Assembly: GCA_946221975.1 (NCBI GenBank) | Contig: CAMIGT010000027.1 | Span: 1-9,011 of the forward strand | Direction: 5' to 3' | Source: an uncultured Blastococcus sp. | GTDB lineage: Bacteria; Actinomycetota; Actinomycetes; Mycobacteriales; Antricoccaceae | Length of the DNA stretch: 9,011 bases | Shown: in pieces, positions 1-7,125 of the stretch | Layout: each line of letters opens with the position of its first letter | How positions within the stretch are numbered: position 1 is the first letter of the stretch | Notes under the pieces: generated by a model | Databases searched by the model: none | What the model was told of the DNA's origin: nothing | Seen by the model: the letters and a program-made list of their open reading frames with translations, nothing else | Program-made: the position numbers and the translations under genes

Positions 1-315
1 CGCGCCGGAAACCCCAAGCGCCGCACCGAAAATCAGCGCGCCGAACGCCCGCGGCAGGCGCCATTCGACCACGACGGTCGCGGCGAACCCGTCTTTCTGC
101 CCGACCAGGCTGCGCGCGACCTGCGCGAGCGTGAGCGGGTAGTCACCGATGCGCAGCGCCAGCATCGCGGCGAGCACCGCGCCAGCGATGAGTACGCCGC
201 ACACGACGACACTGCGCGTCGCCACCCGCAGATCGAGCCCGAACCGGTGGATCTCCCACGACGGGCGTGGCGGTGGCGGACGATCCGAAGCGGTCTGGTC
301 CGCCTGGGTCGCCAT
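1..315 (-). CDS. Siderophore ABC importer permease, FecCD family (N-terminal part, cut by window edge)
   Basis: The first 105 residues of a second FecCD-type inner-membrane permease, which would pair with the upstream permease to form the iron-siderophore channel. The frame is open from an ATG at 315 to the window edge. A proline-rich cytoplasmic head (about residues 12-20) is followed by a hydrophobic segment at about 36-54, then IGDYPLTL (57-64) and RLPRAFGALIFGAALGVSGA (86-105). The arginine-proline-arginine followed by a glycine/alanine helix is the usual signature of the start of TM2 in this family. The start lies 2 bases after the stop of the upstream permease gene, so translation is probably coupled. 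The sequence shows the family; the substrate (ferric siderophore) is inferred from the linked binding protein and iron box. Confidence 0.85.
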   Translation of the reverse strand, partial: MATQADQTASDRPPPPRPSWEIHRFGLDLRVATRSVVVCGVLIAGAVLAAMLALRIGDYPLTLAQVARSLVGQKDGFAATVVVEWRLPRAFGALIFGAALGVSGA

Positions 316-317
316 CG

Positions 318-1388
318 TCACGATGCGCTCGCCCTGCGACGCCGCACCAGGAGCATCAGCACCGGCGCGCCGACGAACGCGGTCACGATCCCCACGGCGA
401 TCTCCTGGGGGCGGGCGATGACGCGACCGAGTACGTCGGAGGCCACCATCAGCAGCGAAGCGCTGATCATGCTCATGACGAGGATCCAGCGCTGGTCGAC
501 GCCGACGATCCAGCGCGCGATATGTGGCGTCATCAACCCGATGAAGGCTATCGGGCCGGCGATCGCGGTCGCTCCGCCGGCCAGCAGCGTCACCGCCAGA
601 ACGACGACGACGCGGACGAACCCGACTCGCGTCCCGAGGCTCCGCGCGACATCATCACCCAGCGCGATCGCGTTGAGCGGCCCGCTGGCGATCACGGCAA
701 GCCCGGCGCCGACCAGGAGGAACGGCACGACCACGCCGAGGTCGCTCCGCTGCCGACCCGCGACCGCACCGGCCTGCCAGACGCGCAGCTGGTCGAAAGT
801 CGCCGCGTCGCTGAGGATCAGCGCCGACGTCACTCCGGCGAGGACGGCGCCGAGAGCTACACCGGCAAGGGTCAGTCGCTCGTTTCCCTGTTCGCTGCGC
901 CCCGCCGAGCCGACGACGTACACCGCGACGGCGGCCAGGAAGGCACCGGCGAGCGCGCACCACACGATCGCGCTCATGCTGGCGGCTCCGAAGAATCCCA
1001 CGCCGAGCGCGACGGCAAACATCGCACCGGAGTTGACGCCGAGGATTCCCGGGTCGGCGAGCGGGTTGCGAGTCAGCGCCTGCATGAGCATCCCGGCCAC
1101 GCCGAGCGCGGCGCCTACCGCGATCGCGACCAAGGTCCGCAGAAGGCGCAGCTCGAAGATCACCGTGCGGTCCTCCGCCGCCCCACCGCCGGTCAGCACG
1201 TCCCACACCTGGTCGATCGGAATCTGCTGCGAACCCACCGCGACGCTGAGCAGCACGGCGATCACCAAGGCACCCAGACCGAGCGCCACGCCGACGACGC
1301 GCCCGGCCACCACGCGCCTCCGTGAGCGCGTCGGCGTACTCGCCGCGGCCGTGCTTGCGGCGGCGGGTCGGGCGAGGGTCGTCGTCAC
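318..1388 (-). CDS. Siderophore ABC importer permease, FecCD family (complete)
   Basis: A 356-residue polytopic membrane protein of the FecCD/BtuC-type permease family, normal in length. After a basic N-terminus (residues 21-30) come about ten hydrophobic segments. Family landmarks are RNPLADPGILGVNSGA (107-122), LTLAGVALGAVLAG (172-185), WQAGAVAGR (204-212), the coupling region GPIAFIGLMTPHIARWIVG (278-296) that contacts the ATPase, and RPQEIAVGIVTAFVGAP (326-342) near the C-terminus. The chosen start is GTG at 1388, with an AGATAGG-like ribosome site just upstream. It lies 24 bases after the binding-protein stop and 2 bases before the next permease, so it is the middle gene of the operon. 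Expected role: half of the channel that moves ferric siderophore across the cytoplasmic membrane. No ATPase gene is visible in the window; it may lie beyond the left edge. Confidence 0.93.
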   Translation of the reverse strand: MTTTLARPAAASTAAASTPTRSRRRVVAGRVVGVALGLGALVIAVLLSVAVGSQQIPIDQVWDVLTGGGAAEDRTVIFELRLLRTLVAIAVGAALGVAGMLMQALTRNPLADPGILGVNSGAMFAVALGVGFFGAASMSAIVWCALAGAFLAAVAVYVVGSAGRSEQGNERLTLAGVALGAVLAGVTSALILSDAATFDQLRVWQAGAVAGRQRSDLGVVVPFLLVGAGLAVIASGPLNAIALGDDVARSLGTRVGFVRVVVVLAVTLLAGGATAIAGPIAFIGLMTPHIARWIVGVDQRWILVMSMISASLLMVASDVLGRVIARPQEIAVGIVTAFVGAPVLMLLVRRRRASAS

Positions 1389-1412
1389 CGGCAGACCTAT
1401 CTGGGCTTGCTG

Positions 1413-2426
1413 TTAGGCCGGCGACAACGCGGTGGCCAGCTGGGGCACAAGCTGGTCGACGACGTACGGCAGGCTCAGCGGCGAGGTGAAGTAGATGGCG
1501 CCGGCGAGTTCGGCACCGGTGTAGATCGACCGGTTTACCTGCACCGCAGCCAGATCGGTGAATCCCGGCGTACTCAGCAAGGCGTTGACGTCGTCCTCGG
1601 ACTCAGTGCCCCAGATGAGTACGTCGGCCGCGTTGAGCACCGACAGCTGCTCGAGCGGGATGTAGGCCTGCCCGAGCTCCTCACTATCGGAGACGAACTC
1701 GTCGATCTCGGGCGGAATCGTGAAGCCGAGGTCGGTCAGGAAGTCGGTGCTCAGGCCTTGCTGCTAGGCGACGACATTCCCGTCATAGACGGCGTTCTGC
1801 AGGAAGATTGCCTTCGCGCCGTTGAACTGCGGGTTGGCGGCGGCGGCATCGGCGAACTTCGTGTCGACGCCCGCGATCAGCTCGGCGGTCTGCGGTTCGA
1901 GATAGCACGCCTTGCCGATCGCCTCGGTCTGGGTGCGCCACGGCGCGAAGTACGACGGCTGCCCCTTCGCGTGCGCGATCGTCGGCGCGATGTCGGTGAG
2001 CTTGGCGTAGTCCTCTTTGGTGATCCCGGCGTTCGTGCCGACGATGAGGTCGGGCTTCAGGGTAGCGATCTTCTCGAACTGGAAGCCGTCGTCGGTCTTC
2101 AACACCTCCGGCTTCGCCGAGCCCAGTGCGCTCTGCGCCCACGGCCACGTCGCGTAGGGCTGCTCGCCGTACCACTCGGTGACCGCGGCCGGGGTGAGGC
2201 TCAGCGCCAGCAGGGTGTCCTGCTCGGTGAGTCCGACGGAGACAACCTTGGCCGGTTTCTTAGGCACGGTTGTGGTTCCGAAAGCGTGCTCGATCGGCAC
2301 CCCATCGCCCGAACCGCTGGCACTGTCGTTACCGCCGCACGCCGAGAGGGTCGCCGCGGCGACCACCGACAACATGCCCAGCCCAAACGTTCGTCGGTCA
2401 ATCCGTTCGCCGCACTGCACCTTCAT
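1413..2426 (-). pseudogene. Iron-siderophore ABC substrate-binding lipoprotein, interrupted by one in-frame amber codon
   Basis: A periplasmic-binding-protein (FepB/FecB-like) gene of 338 codons, normal length for the family. From ATG 2426, with AGAGGTG just upstream, it begins with a twin-arginine stretch (RRTFGLG, residues 11-17), a hydrophobic core and a lipobox LSAC with Cys30. This predicts Tat export and lipid anchoring. Family features are KPAKVVSVG (58-65), KPDLIVGTNAG (124-134) and WRTQTEAIG (163-171). Codon 221 is TAG (1766-1764). I translated onward: codons 222-337 (1763-1416) are fully open in the same frame and continue the same fold, starting QQGLSTDFLTDLGF and ending at TAA 1413-1415. 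So there is a single nonsense codon, no frameshift and no other decay. Either the gene is recently inactivated, the codon is read through, or it is a base error. A Tyr, Gln or Trp codon one base away could be the ancestor. Without read-through the C-terminal lobe is lost and the binding protein should not work. Confidence 0.85.
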
Positions 2427-2455
2427 CGCACCTCTTGTCTCAGGTTGGTCCGAAG

Positions 2456-2477
2456 ATCATAACTTAGCCTTACCTAA
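2456..2477 (-). promoter_or_regulatory. Iron box (DtxR/IdeR-type operator) overlapping the siderophore-operon -10
   Basis: On the minus strand TTAGGTAAGGCTAAGTTAT (2477-2459) matches the 19-bp DtxR/IdeR consensus TTAGGTTAGGCTAACCTAA at 15 of 19 positions by my count. The 5' half-site is nearly perfect and the 3' half is weaker. A -10-like TATGAT (2461-2456) overlaps the box edge, with the transcription start expected near 2449 and the binding-protein ATG at 2426. No good -35 is visible. An operator over the -10 of an iron-uptake operon is the classic arrangement for repression by iron-loaded IdeR/DtxR. The box match is seen; the regulator itself is not in the window. Confidence 0.82.
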
Positions 2478-2499
2478 CCAGCAGCAGATGGCCTCGGAT

Positions 2500-2527
2500 G
2501 TGAAGGACCCCGGGCGTGGGGTATGGT
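2500..2527 (+). promoter_or_regulatory. Putative leuA promoter
   Basis: A TATGGT -10-like hexamer at 2522-2527 is preceded at 16 bases by GTGAAG (2500-2505), a weak 3/6 match to a -35. Transcription would start around 2534-2536, at or within two bases of the leader-peptide ATG (2536), implying a leaderless or almost leaderless leader-peptide mRNA. It lies about 45 bases from the divergent iron box. The placement is convincing; the hexamers alone are weak. Confidence 0.45.
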
Positions 2528-2535
2528 CGGTGGCG

Positions 2536-2583
2536 ATGTACGGCGCACTTCTTCTCCTTAGCCGCCGCGACGAGACCCTCTAA
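2536..2583 (+). CDS. Leucine-rich leader peptide of leuA (attenuator peptide)
   Basis: A 15-codon ORF, MYGALLLLSRRDETL, ending TAA at 2581-2583, 143 bases upstream of leuA. Codons 5-8 are four consecutive leucines (CTT CTT CTC CTT) and codon 15 is another Leu. CTT is unusual in this GC-rich window, so the run should slow ribosomes when charged tRNA-Leu is scarce. The 3' part of the ORF (from 2565) forms the 5' arm of a strong hairpin, so ribosome position would decide whether that hairpin forms. There is no clear Shine-Dalgarno site (only GGTGGCG); the promoter spacing suggests leaderless initiation. Leucine-codon leaders and a conserved pseudoknot upstream of actinobacterial leuA have been predicted in the literature, and this fits. 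Confidence 0.8.
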   Translation: MYGALLLLSRRDETL

Positions 2584-2604
2584 AGGTCGGCACTCTCGTC
2601 GCGG
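2565..2604 (+). promoter_or_regulatory. leuA attenuator hairpin overlapping the leader peptide
   Basis: CCGCGACGAGA (2565-2575) is exactly complementary to TCTCGTCGCGG (2594-2604), an 11-bp perfect stem around an 18-base loop. An inner GACC/GGTC pairing (2574-2577 with 2585-2588) could compete with the top of the stem. The 5' arm lies in the Arg-Asp-Glu codons just after the Leu run, and the leader stop codon is in the loop. A ribosome stalled on Leu codons or finishing at the stop would affect the stem differently. Loop bases CUAAAGG (2580-2586) can pair, with one bulged A, to CCUUAG at 2656-2661, which would make a pseudoknot. The stem is seen; the switch is inferred. Confidence 0.7.
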
Positions 2605-4466
<1,862 letters not shown>

Positions 4467-4480
4467 CCCGCCGTCTCGCG

Positions 4481-4549
4481 CCAAAATGGACGAGAGCGGA
4501 GGGGCGACGTCCTATATCGACGCGCCCCCTATGCTCTCGTCCATTTTGG
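4481..4549. repeat. Palindromic repeat R1 (left inverted copy flanking the DUF559 gene)
   Basis: A 69-base imperfect palindrome. The outer arms 4481-4497 and 4533-4549 are perfectly complementary over 17 bp (CCAAAATGGACGAGAGC and its complement). The inner part continues with a G-run/C-run pairing and CGTC/GACG closing a loop around TATA. It begins 14 bases after the leuA stop and ends 6 bases before the stop of the convergent DUF559 gene. It could therefore fold in both transcripts and act as a shared 3' end, but no U-run follows the stem, so it is not a canonical intrinsic terminator. The reverse complement of R2 (5508-5576) matches it at 59 of 69 positions. Confidence 0.9.
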
Positions 4550-4555
4550 TCGCCC

Positions 4556-5416
4556 TCAGCAGGTCGACAGGGCACGGAGGTGGTCGCGGCGGCGAATCAC
4601 GCACATGATGTCGGCGAACGCCTCGTCCCATTCGGACATGACCTGTTGATACGTCAGCCGAATCACGATGTAGCGACGGGCCTTCAGCCGCCGGTCACGA
4701 CGTCGGTCGCTTTCGAAGGGATCTTCCCCGTCATGGAACTCGCGGCTGTCGACCTCGATAATCAGCCGATTGCCGATCAACAGGTCGACGCGACCGATCC
4801 CGACGACCGTCACCTGCGGACGCAGCTTCACCCCGGCCCGCGCCAGTCGGAATCTGGTCAGTGACTCGGTGCCAGACTCCGCGCGCCCGTCGCACCAGTT
4901 CACGAGATCACGGATCCGCTTGGGGTACGCCGATAGCAGCTGCGCGAGCTCATCGCGCTCGATCATCTTCTGATGCAGCATCGAGTCCATCACCGCGACG
5001 TACTCTTCTTCAGTGCAGCATCGGGCCGCAGACAGTAGGGCGACGATTGGGGAATCGACGCTTCGGGCAGTGGGCGGGCGGCAGCCGATCGGCTCGCACC
5101 ACCGCACCCCTGTCACCGCGGTCTTCGGCTGCCGCGACTTGGATCCGGGGCGTACGTGACAGATGAGCCGGTCCCTCGGCGGCACCCAGATCCCGTGCTT
5201 GCTCAGTGCGTCGACACAGCTAAGCGCGCCACCGGCGCGCACGGCCCGGATTGCGCGCGGGTCTGCCTCGGTGTTGGCGTACCACCCACGGGCAACGCGC
5301 CCGATTGCGCCCGCGCGAAGTAACTGCGCCAAGCCAGATCGGCTGAGGTAGCGCCGAAGCGCCGCGGCGCGAACGACGCCGTACTGGTCTCGCATGAGCC
5401 GCTCAATCGCTTCCAT
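4556..5416 (-). CDS. AbiEi-like winged-helix / DUF559 (Vsr-like nuclease fold) protein
   Basis: A 286-residue protein from ATG 5416; the frame is open to a TTG at 5458, which would add 14 residues. Neither start has a clear ribosome site. The N-terminus (about residues 1-50) resembles the AbiEi_4 winged-helix domain seen in type IV antitoxins, ending RAGAIGRVARGWYAN. The C-terminus (about 184-280) matches DUF559, a PD-(D/E)XK fold related to the very-short-patch-repair endonuclease. It has SGTESLTRFRLARAG with Glu184, GRVDLLIG with Asp211, IIEVDSREFH with Glu221 and Asp223, then a DRRRDRRL basic stretch and VIRLT. The acidic triad looks intact, so it may cut DNA. Proteins of this architecture are common and often multicopy in Actinobacteria; their job is not established to my knowledge. 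The gene converges on leuA and is bracketed by palindromes R1 and R2. No partner toxin gene lies next to it. Confidence 0.82.
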   Translation of the reverse strand: MEAIERLMRDQYGVVRAAALRRYLSRSGLAQLLRAGAIGRVARGWYANTEADPRAIRAVRAGGALSCVDALSKHGIWVPPRDRLICHVRPGSKSRQPKTAVTGVRWCEPIGCRPPTARSVDSPIVALLSAARCCTEEEYVAVMDSMLHQKMIERDELAQLLSAYPKRIRDLVNWCDGRAESGTESLTRFRLARAGVKLRPQVTVVGIGRVDLLIGNRLIIEVDSREFHDGEDPFESDRRRDRRLKARRYIVIRLTYQQVMSEWDEAFADIMCVIRRRDHLRALSTC

Positions 5417-5507
5417 GCCGAGAGCATCAGGCAAACGCCATCGCCCGCGAGCTGCCAAAGCAGCCCAATGTGGACGACGCGCGGCGCTGTGGACAGCGAG
5501 ATACGAA

Positions 5508-5576
5508 CCAAACTGGACGAGAGCGCAGGGGGCACGTCGATATAGGCCGCGACCCCCTCGCTCTCGTCCATTTTGG
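5508..5576. repeat. Palindromic repeat R2 (right inverted copy flanking the DUF559 gene)
   Basis: A 69-base imperfect palindrome. The outer arms 5508-5525 and 5559-5576 pair over 17 of 18 positions, followed by AGGGGG/CCCCCT pairing. Its reverse complement is 59/69 identical to R1. The outer arms and a 12-base asymmetric core (CCTATATCGACG; 4511-4522 in R1, complement at 5535-5546 here) are conserved. The differences concentrate between arm and core, where each copy keeps its own partial pairing. The core shows that R1 and R2 lie in opposite orientation. R2 is 91 bases upstream of the DUF559 ATG, so it may lie in or upstream of that gene's promoter, and 93 bases past the GNAT stop. Confidence 0.9.
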
Positions 5577-5601
5577 CCGGAAGTTCCGTAGCGAGTGCGG
5601 C

Positions 5602-5660
5602 GGGCGGGGGTACGGCGGGCTCGCGGGGCTCGGGAAATCTGGGAGGGGCGGGGCGTGGGG
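5602..5660 (+). other. G-rich tract with two putative G-quadruplex motifs
   Basis: On the plus strand GGGAGGGGCGGGGCGTGGGG (5641-5660) fits the G3+N1-7 quadruplex pattern with loops of 1-3 bases. A second motif with longer loops (1, 6, 5 and 3 bases) uses the G-runs at 5602-5634. The tract fills the gap between palindrome R2 and the GNAT stop codon (5670). The G-rich strand is the template strand for the minus-strand genes, so transcripts through it would be C-rich. The motif is seen; folding and function are inferred. Confidence 0.5.
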
Positions 5661-5669
5661 CTAAGGCGG

Positions 5670-6200
5670 TCAGTGGTAGAGGGTGTCGGCGGCGCTGGTG
5701 GAGTCCAGCGACGCGCGCACCTGCTCGACGTCGTGCGCGAGCAGCACGAGATCGCGGCTGCGGCCGTTGCGGTCCCGGATGTGGTCGGCCAGCTGCGCCT
5801 CCGGGCGAAAGCCCATGCCCTCGAACAACGCGAGCGTGCCGGCGTCGCCGGCGACGACCTCGACCGTCACTTTCGCGAGCCCGCCGACGATCGCCCGGCC
5901 GAGCAGATGTCCCGCCATCGCGGTGCCGAGTCCGCGGCGACGGTGCGAGGGTCGGGTCACCACGCGAATCTCGCCCACGTGCGACGACCATCCGGCCAGC
6001 GGGATCAGCGCGCCGAAGCCGACCACCTCACCGCCGTCGAGCGCGACCCAGCGTCGATGCCGCCCGTCGGCGGCCCACTTCGCCCGCGCGTCGGGATCGC
6101 CGATGTCCTCCTTGATGACGGCGAGCTCGCCAGGGCCCATCTCGGCGGCAAACGCGCCGAGCCCGTTGACGTGCTGCGGGCCGAAGACCTCGATGTTCAC
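5670..6200 (-). CDS. GNAT-family N-acetyltransferase
   Basis: A 176-residue single-domain acyl-CoA N-acyltransferase. The acetyl-CoA binding signature is clear: a beta strand EIRVVTRPSHR followed by RRGLGTAMAGHLLG, about residues 96-121, with the Q/R-x-x-G-x-G/A-type pyrophosphate loop represented by RRRGLG. The later VVAGDAGTLALFEGMGF (about 135-151) is the usual GNAT motif B ending in the conserved GF. The substrate cannot be told from sequence. The start is GTG 6200; only a weak AGAG lies upstream, so the start is uncertain by a few codons. It begins 10 bases after the hydrolase stop on the same strand and is probably co-transcribed with it. Confidence 0.88.
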   Translation of the reverse strand: MNIEVFGPQHVNGLGAFAAEMGPGELAVIKEDIGDPDARAKWAADGRHRRWVALDGGEVVGFGALIPLAGWSSHVGEIRVVTRPSHRRRGLGTAMAGHLLGRAIVGGLAKVTVEVVAGDAGTLALFEGMGFRPEAQLADHIRDRNGRSRDLVLLAHDVEQVRASLDSTSAADTLYH

Positions 6201-6210
6201 GCCGGTGACT

Positions 6211-7065
6211 CTACGCGGCGTGGGTTACCGACTCACGTTGCAGGAACTCGGTGATGACCGCGGCCGACGTCGCGGGCTTCTCGATCAGGAACAGATGCCC
6301 GCCCCGCTTGATTTCGGCGTACTCGGCGCCGGGGATGAGCGAGGCGATCTGGTAGCAGGTGTACGGCGGGGTGATCGGGTCCGAGGCGCCGGCCAGGACC
6401 AGCGTCGGGACCTTGAGCGCGGGCAGGAACGGCACCGACGTCCACGTCATTGCCGTGGTCATCTGCGCGAAGTAGCCCGGGATCGACGGCGGCGCCTTCA
6501 TCCGCGCCTCAGTCTGGGCCTTGACCAGCTCGCTGCCTCCGTCGGCCTCCCCGCCGTAGAGGAACGGCGCGACCGCGGCCATGTATGCCGGTGAGTAGTA
6601 GCGCAGCGGCGTGGCGAGGATCGACAGCGCGAGCGGCGAGCCGAGCAGGCTGCCCCACCCGGCCGACGTGCCGGCCAGGATGAGCTTGCGGATCCGCTCT
6701 GGGTAACGCAGAGCCAGCTCCTGGCAGATCATGCCGCCGAAGGACAGGCCGAGTACGTCGACCTGGTCGTAGCCGAGCTCTTCAAGCAGCAGGTCGAGGA
6801 CCTGGGCGTACTTCGGCATCCGCCAGGGCGGCGACGGCACGGTCGAGGCACCGGCGCCGGGGTTGTCCAGGGTGATCACCTGGTAGCCGGAGAGCTGGTC
6901 GATGAGCGGTTGCCACAGCTCGAGGCTCGCTCCGAGCCCGTGCACCAGCAGCAGCGGCGGTCCCTCGCCGGTCACCTTGACGCGCACATGCACGTCGCCC
7001 ACCCGGATGACCTCGCCGTCCATCCGTTCCGCCGTCACCGGCGTGTGGTTGAAGATGCCCGTCAT
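6211..7065 (-). CDS. Alpha/beta hydrolase, PHA-depolymerase (PhaZ)-like
   Basis: A 284-residue alpha/beta-hydrolase fold enzyme, presumably cytoplasmic (no signal peptide). Oxyanion-hole loop HGLG (42-45), nucleophile elbow GLSFGG with Ser108, acid ASDPITP with Asp229 and base GGHLFLI with His257 are all present. From memory, several stretches resemble the intracellular medium-chain polyhydroxyalkanoate depolymerases of Pseudomonas: the Leu-Glu pair after the oxyanion loop, LDNPGAGAS, YPERIRKLILAGTSAG (121-136), LRYYSP, FLYGG and TLVLAG. Cleavage of a polyester or a related ester is therefore plausible but unproven; no PHA synthase or phasin gene is in view. ATG 7065 has GGGAGG 8 bases upstream, a strong ribosome site. 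It is followed closely by the GNAT gene. The preceding AT-rich stretch may hold its promoter. Confidence 0.88.
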   Translation of the reverse strand: MTGIFNHTPVTAERMDGEVIRVGDVHVRVKVTGEGPPLLLVHGLGASLELWQPLIDQLSGYQVITLDNPGAGASTVPSPPWRMPKYAQVLDLLLEELGYDQVDVLGLSFGGMICQELALRYPERIRKLILAGTSAGWGSLLGSPLALSILATPLRYYSPAYMAAVAPFLYGGEADGGSELVKAQTEARMKAPPSIPGYFAQMTTAMTWTSVPFLPALKVPTLVLAGASDPITPPYTCYQIASLIPGAEYAEIKRGGHLFLIEKPATSAAVITEFLQRESVTHAA

Positions 7066-7085
7066 CTAGCGGCCTCCCGAAGTAG

Positions 7086-7125
7086 ACCGGCCCGCGCAGG
7101 CCGGTTTGTATATATTACGCGGTGT
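7086..7125. promoter_or_regulatory. GC hairpin plus AT-rich island between the Fbp-type ATPase and the hydrolase
   Basis: ACCGGCC (7086-7092) pairs perfectly with GGCCGGT (7099-7105) around a 6-base loop. Next to it lies TATATATTA (7109-7117), the most AT-rich spot in the neighbourhood. On the minus strand TAATAT/TATACA hexamers could serve as a -10 for the hydrolase, but no convincing -35 is present. The hairpin lies between the ATPase stop (7125) and the hydrolase start and could separate the two transcription units. On the minus strand it is not followed by a U-run. Function unresolved. Confidence 0.4.

Larger units (their letters stand above)
4481..5576 (-). mobile_element. Candidate mobile cassette: DUF559 gene bracketed by inverted palindromes R1 and R2
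   Basis: The 1,096-base segment has inverted copies of one 69-base palindrome as its exact ends and a single nuclease-like gene inside. This resembles a small transposable or REP-like unit. I see no transposase, no DDE or Y1 motif and no target-site duplication: the flanks are ctcgcg on the left and ccggaa on the right. The alternative is that R1 and R2 are two independent copies of a dispersed intergenic palindrome that happen to sit either side of the gene. Confidence reflects the arrangement only; mobility is inferred. Confidence 0.35.

Noticed and set aside
247..1416. Long plus-strand open frames (up to 389 codons) across the FecCD permease
   Set aside because: They are antisense to a permease with clear family motifs. 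They translate to low-complexity Arg/Ala/Pro/Thr-rich protein, as expected of reverse frames in GC-rich DNA.
1413..1640. Separate 75-residue gene starting at GTG 1640
   Set aside because: It is the tail of the binding-protein frame. The same frame is open up to the amber codon at 1764 and no ribosome site precedes 1640.
1764..1766. Pyrrolysine-type recoding of the amber codon
   Set aside because: No pyl genes in view and no reason for pyrrolysine in an iron-siderophore binding protein. A point mutation, sequence error or ordinary read-through is simpler.
1407..2462. 351-codon plus-strand open frame across the binding-protein gene
   Set aside because: Antisense shadow: the minus strand has a Tat/lipobox signal, family motifs and an operon context. 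The plus frame has no ribosome site or recognisable domain.
4481..4549. R1 as an ordinary rho-independent terminator for leuA
   Set aside because: The hairpin is far longer than typical, the T-run is inside the stem, and no U-run follows it. A near-identical inverted copy exists 1 kb away where no leuA-like gene ends.
4481..5576. Classical insertion sequence
   Set aside because: No DDE, HUH or serine/tyrosine recombinase motifs in the internal gene and no target-site duplication. It is kept only as a low-confidence mobile candidate.
5203..5991. 262-codon minus-strand open frame running through palindrome R2 into the GNAT gene
   Set aside because: It overlaps the GNAT gene and the DUF559 gene on the same strand in other frames and has a low-complexity Arg-rich start. 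The frame through R2 is a chance open reading.
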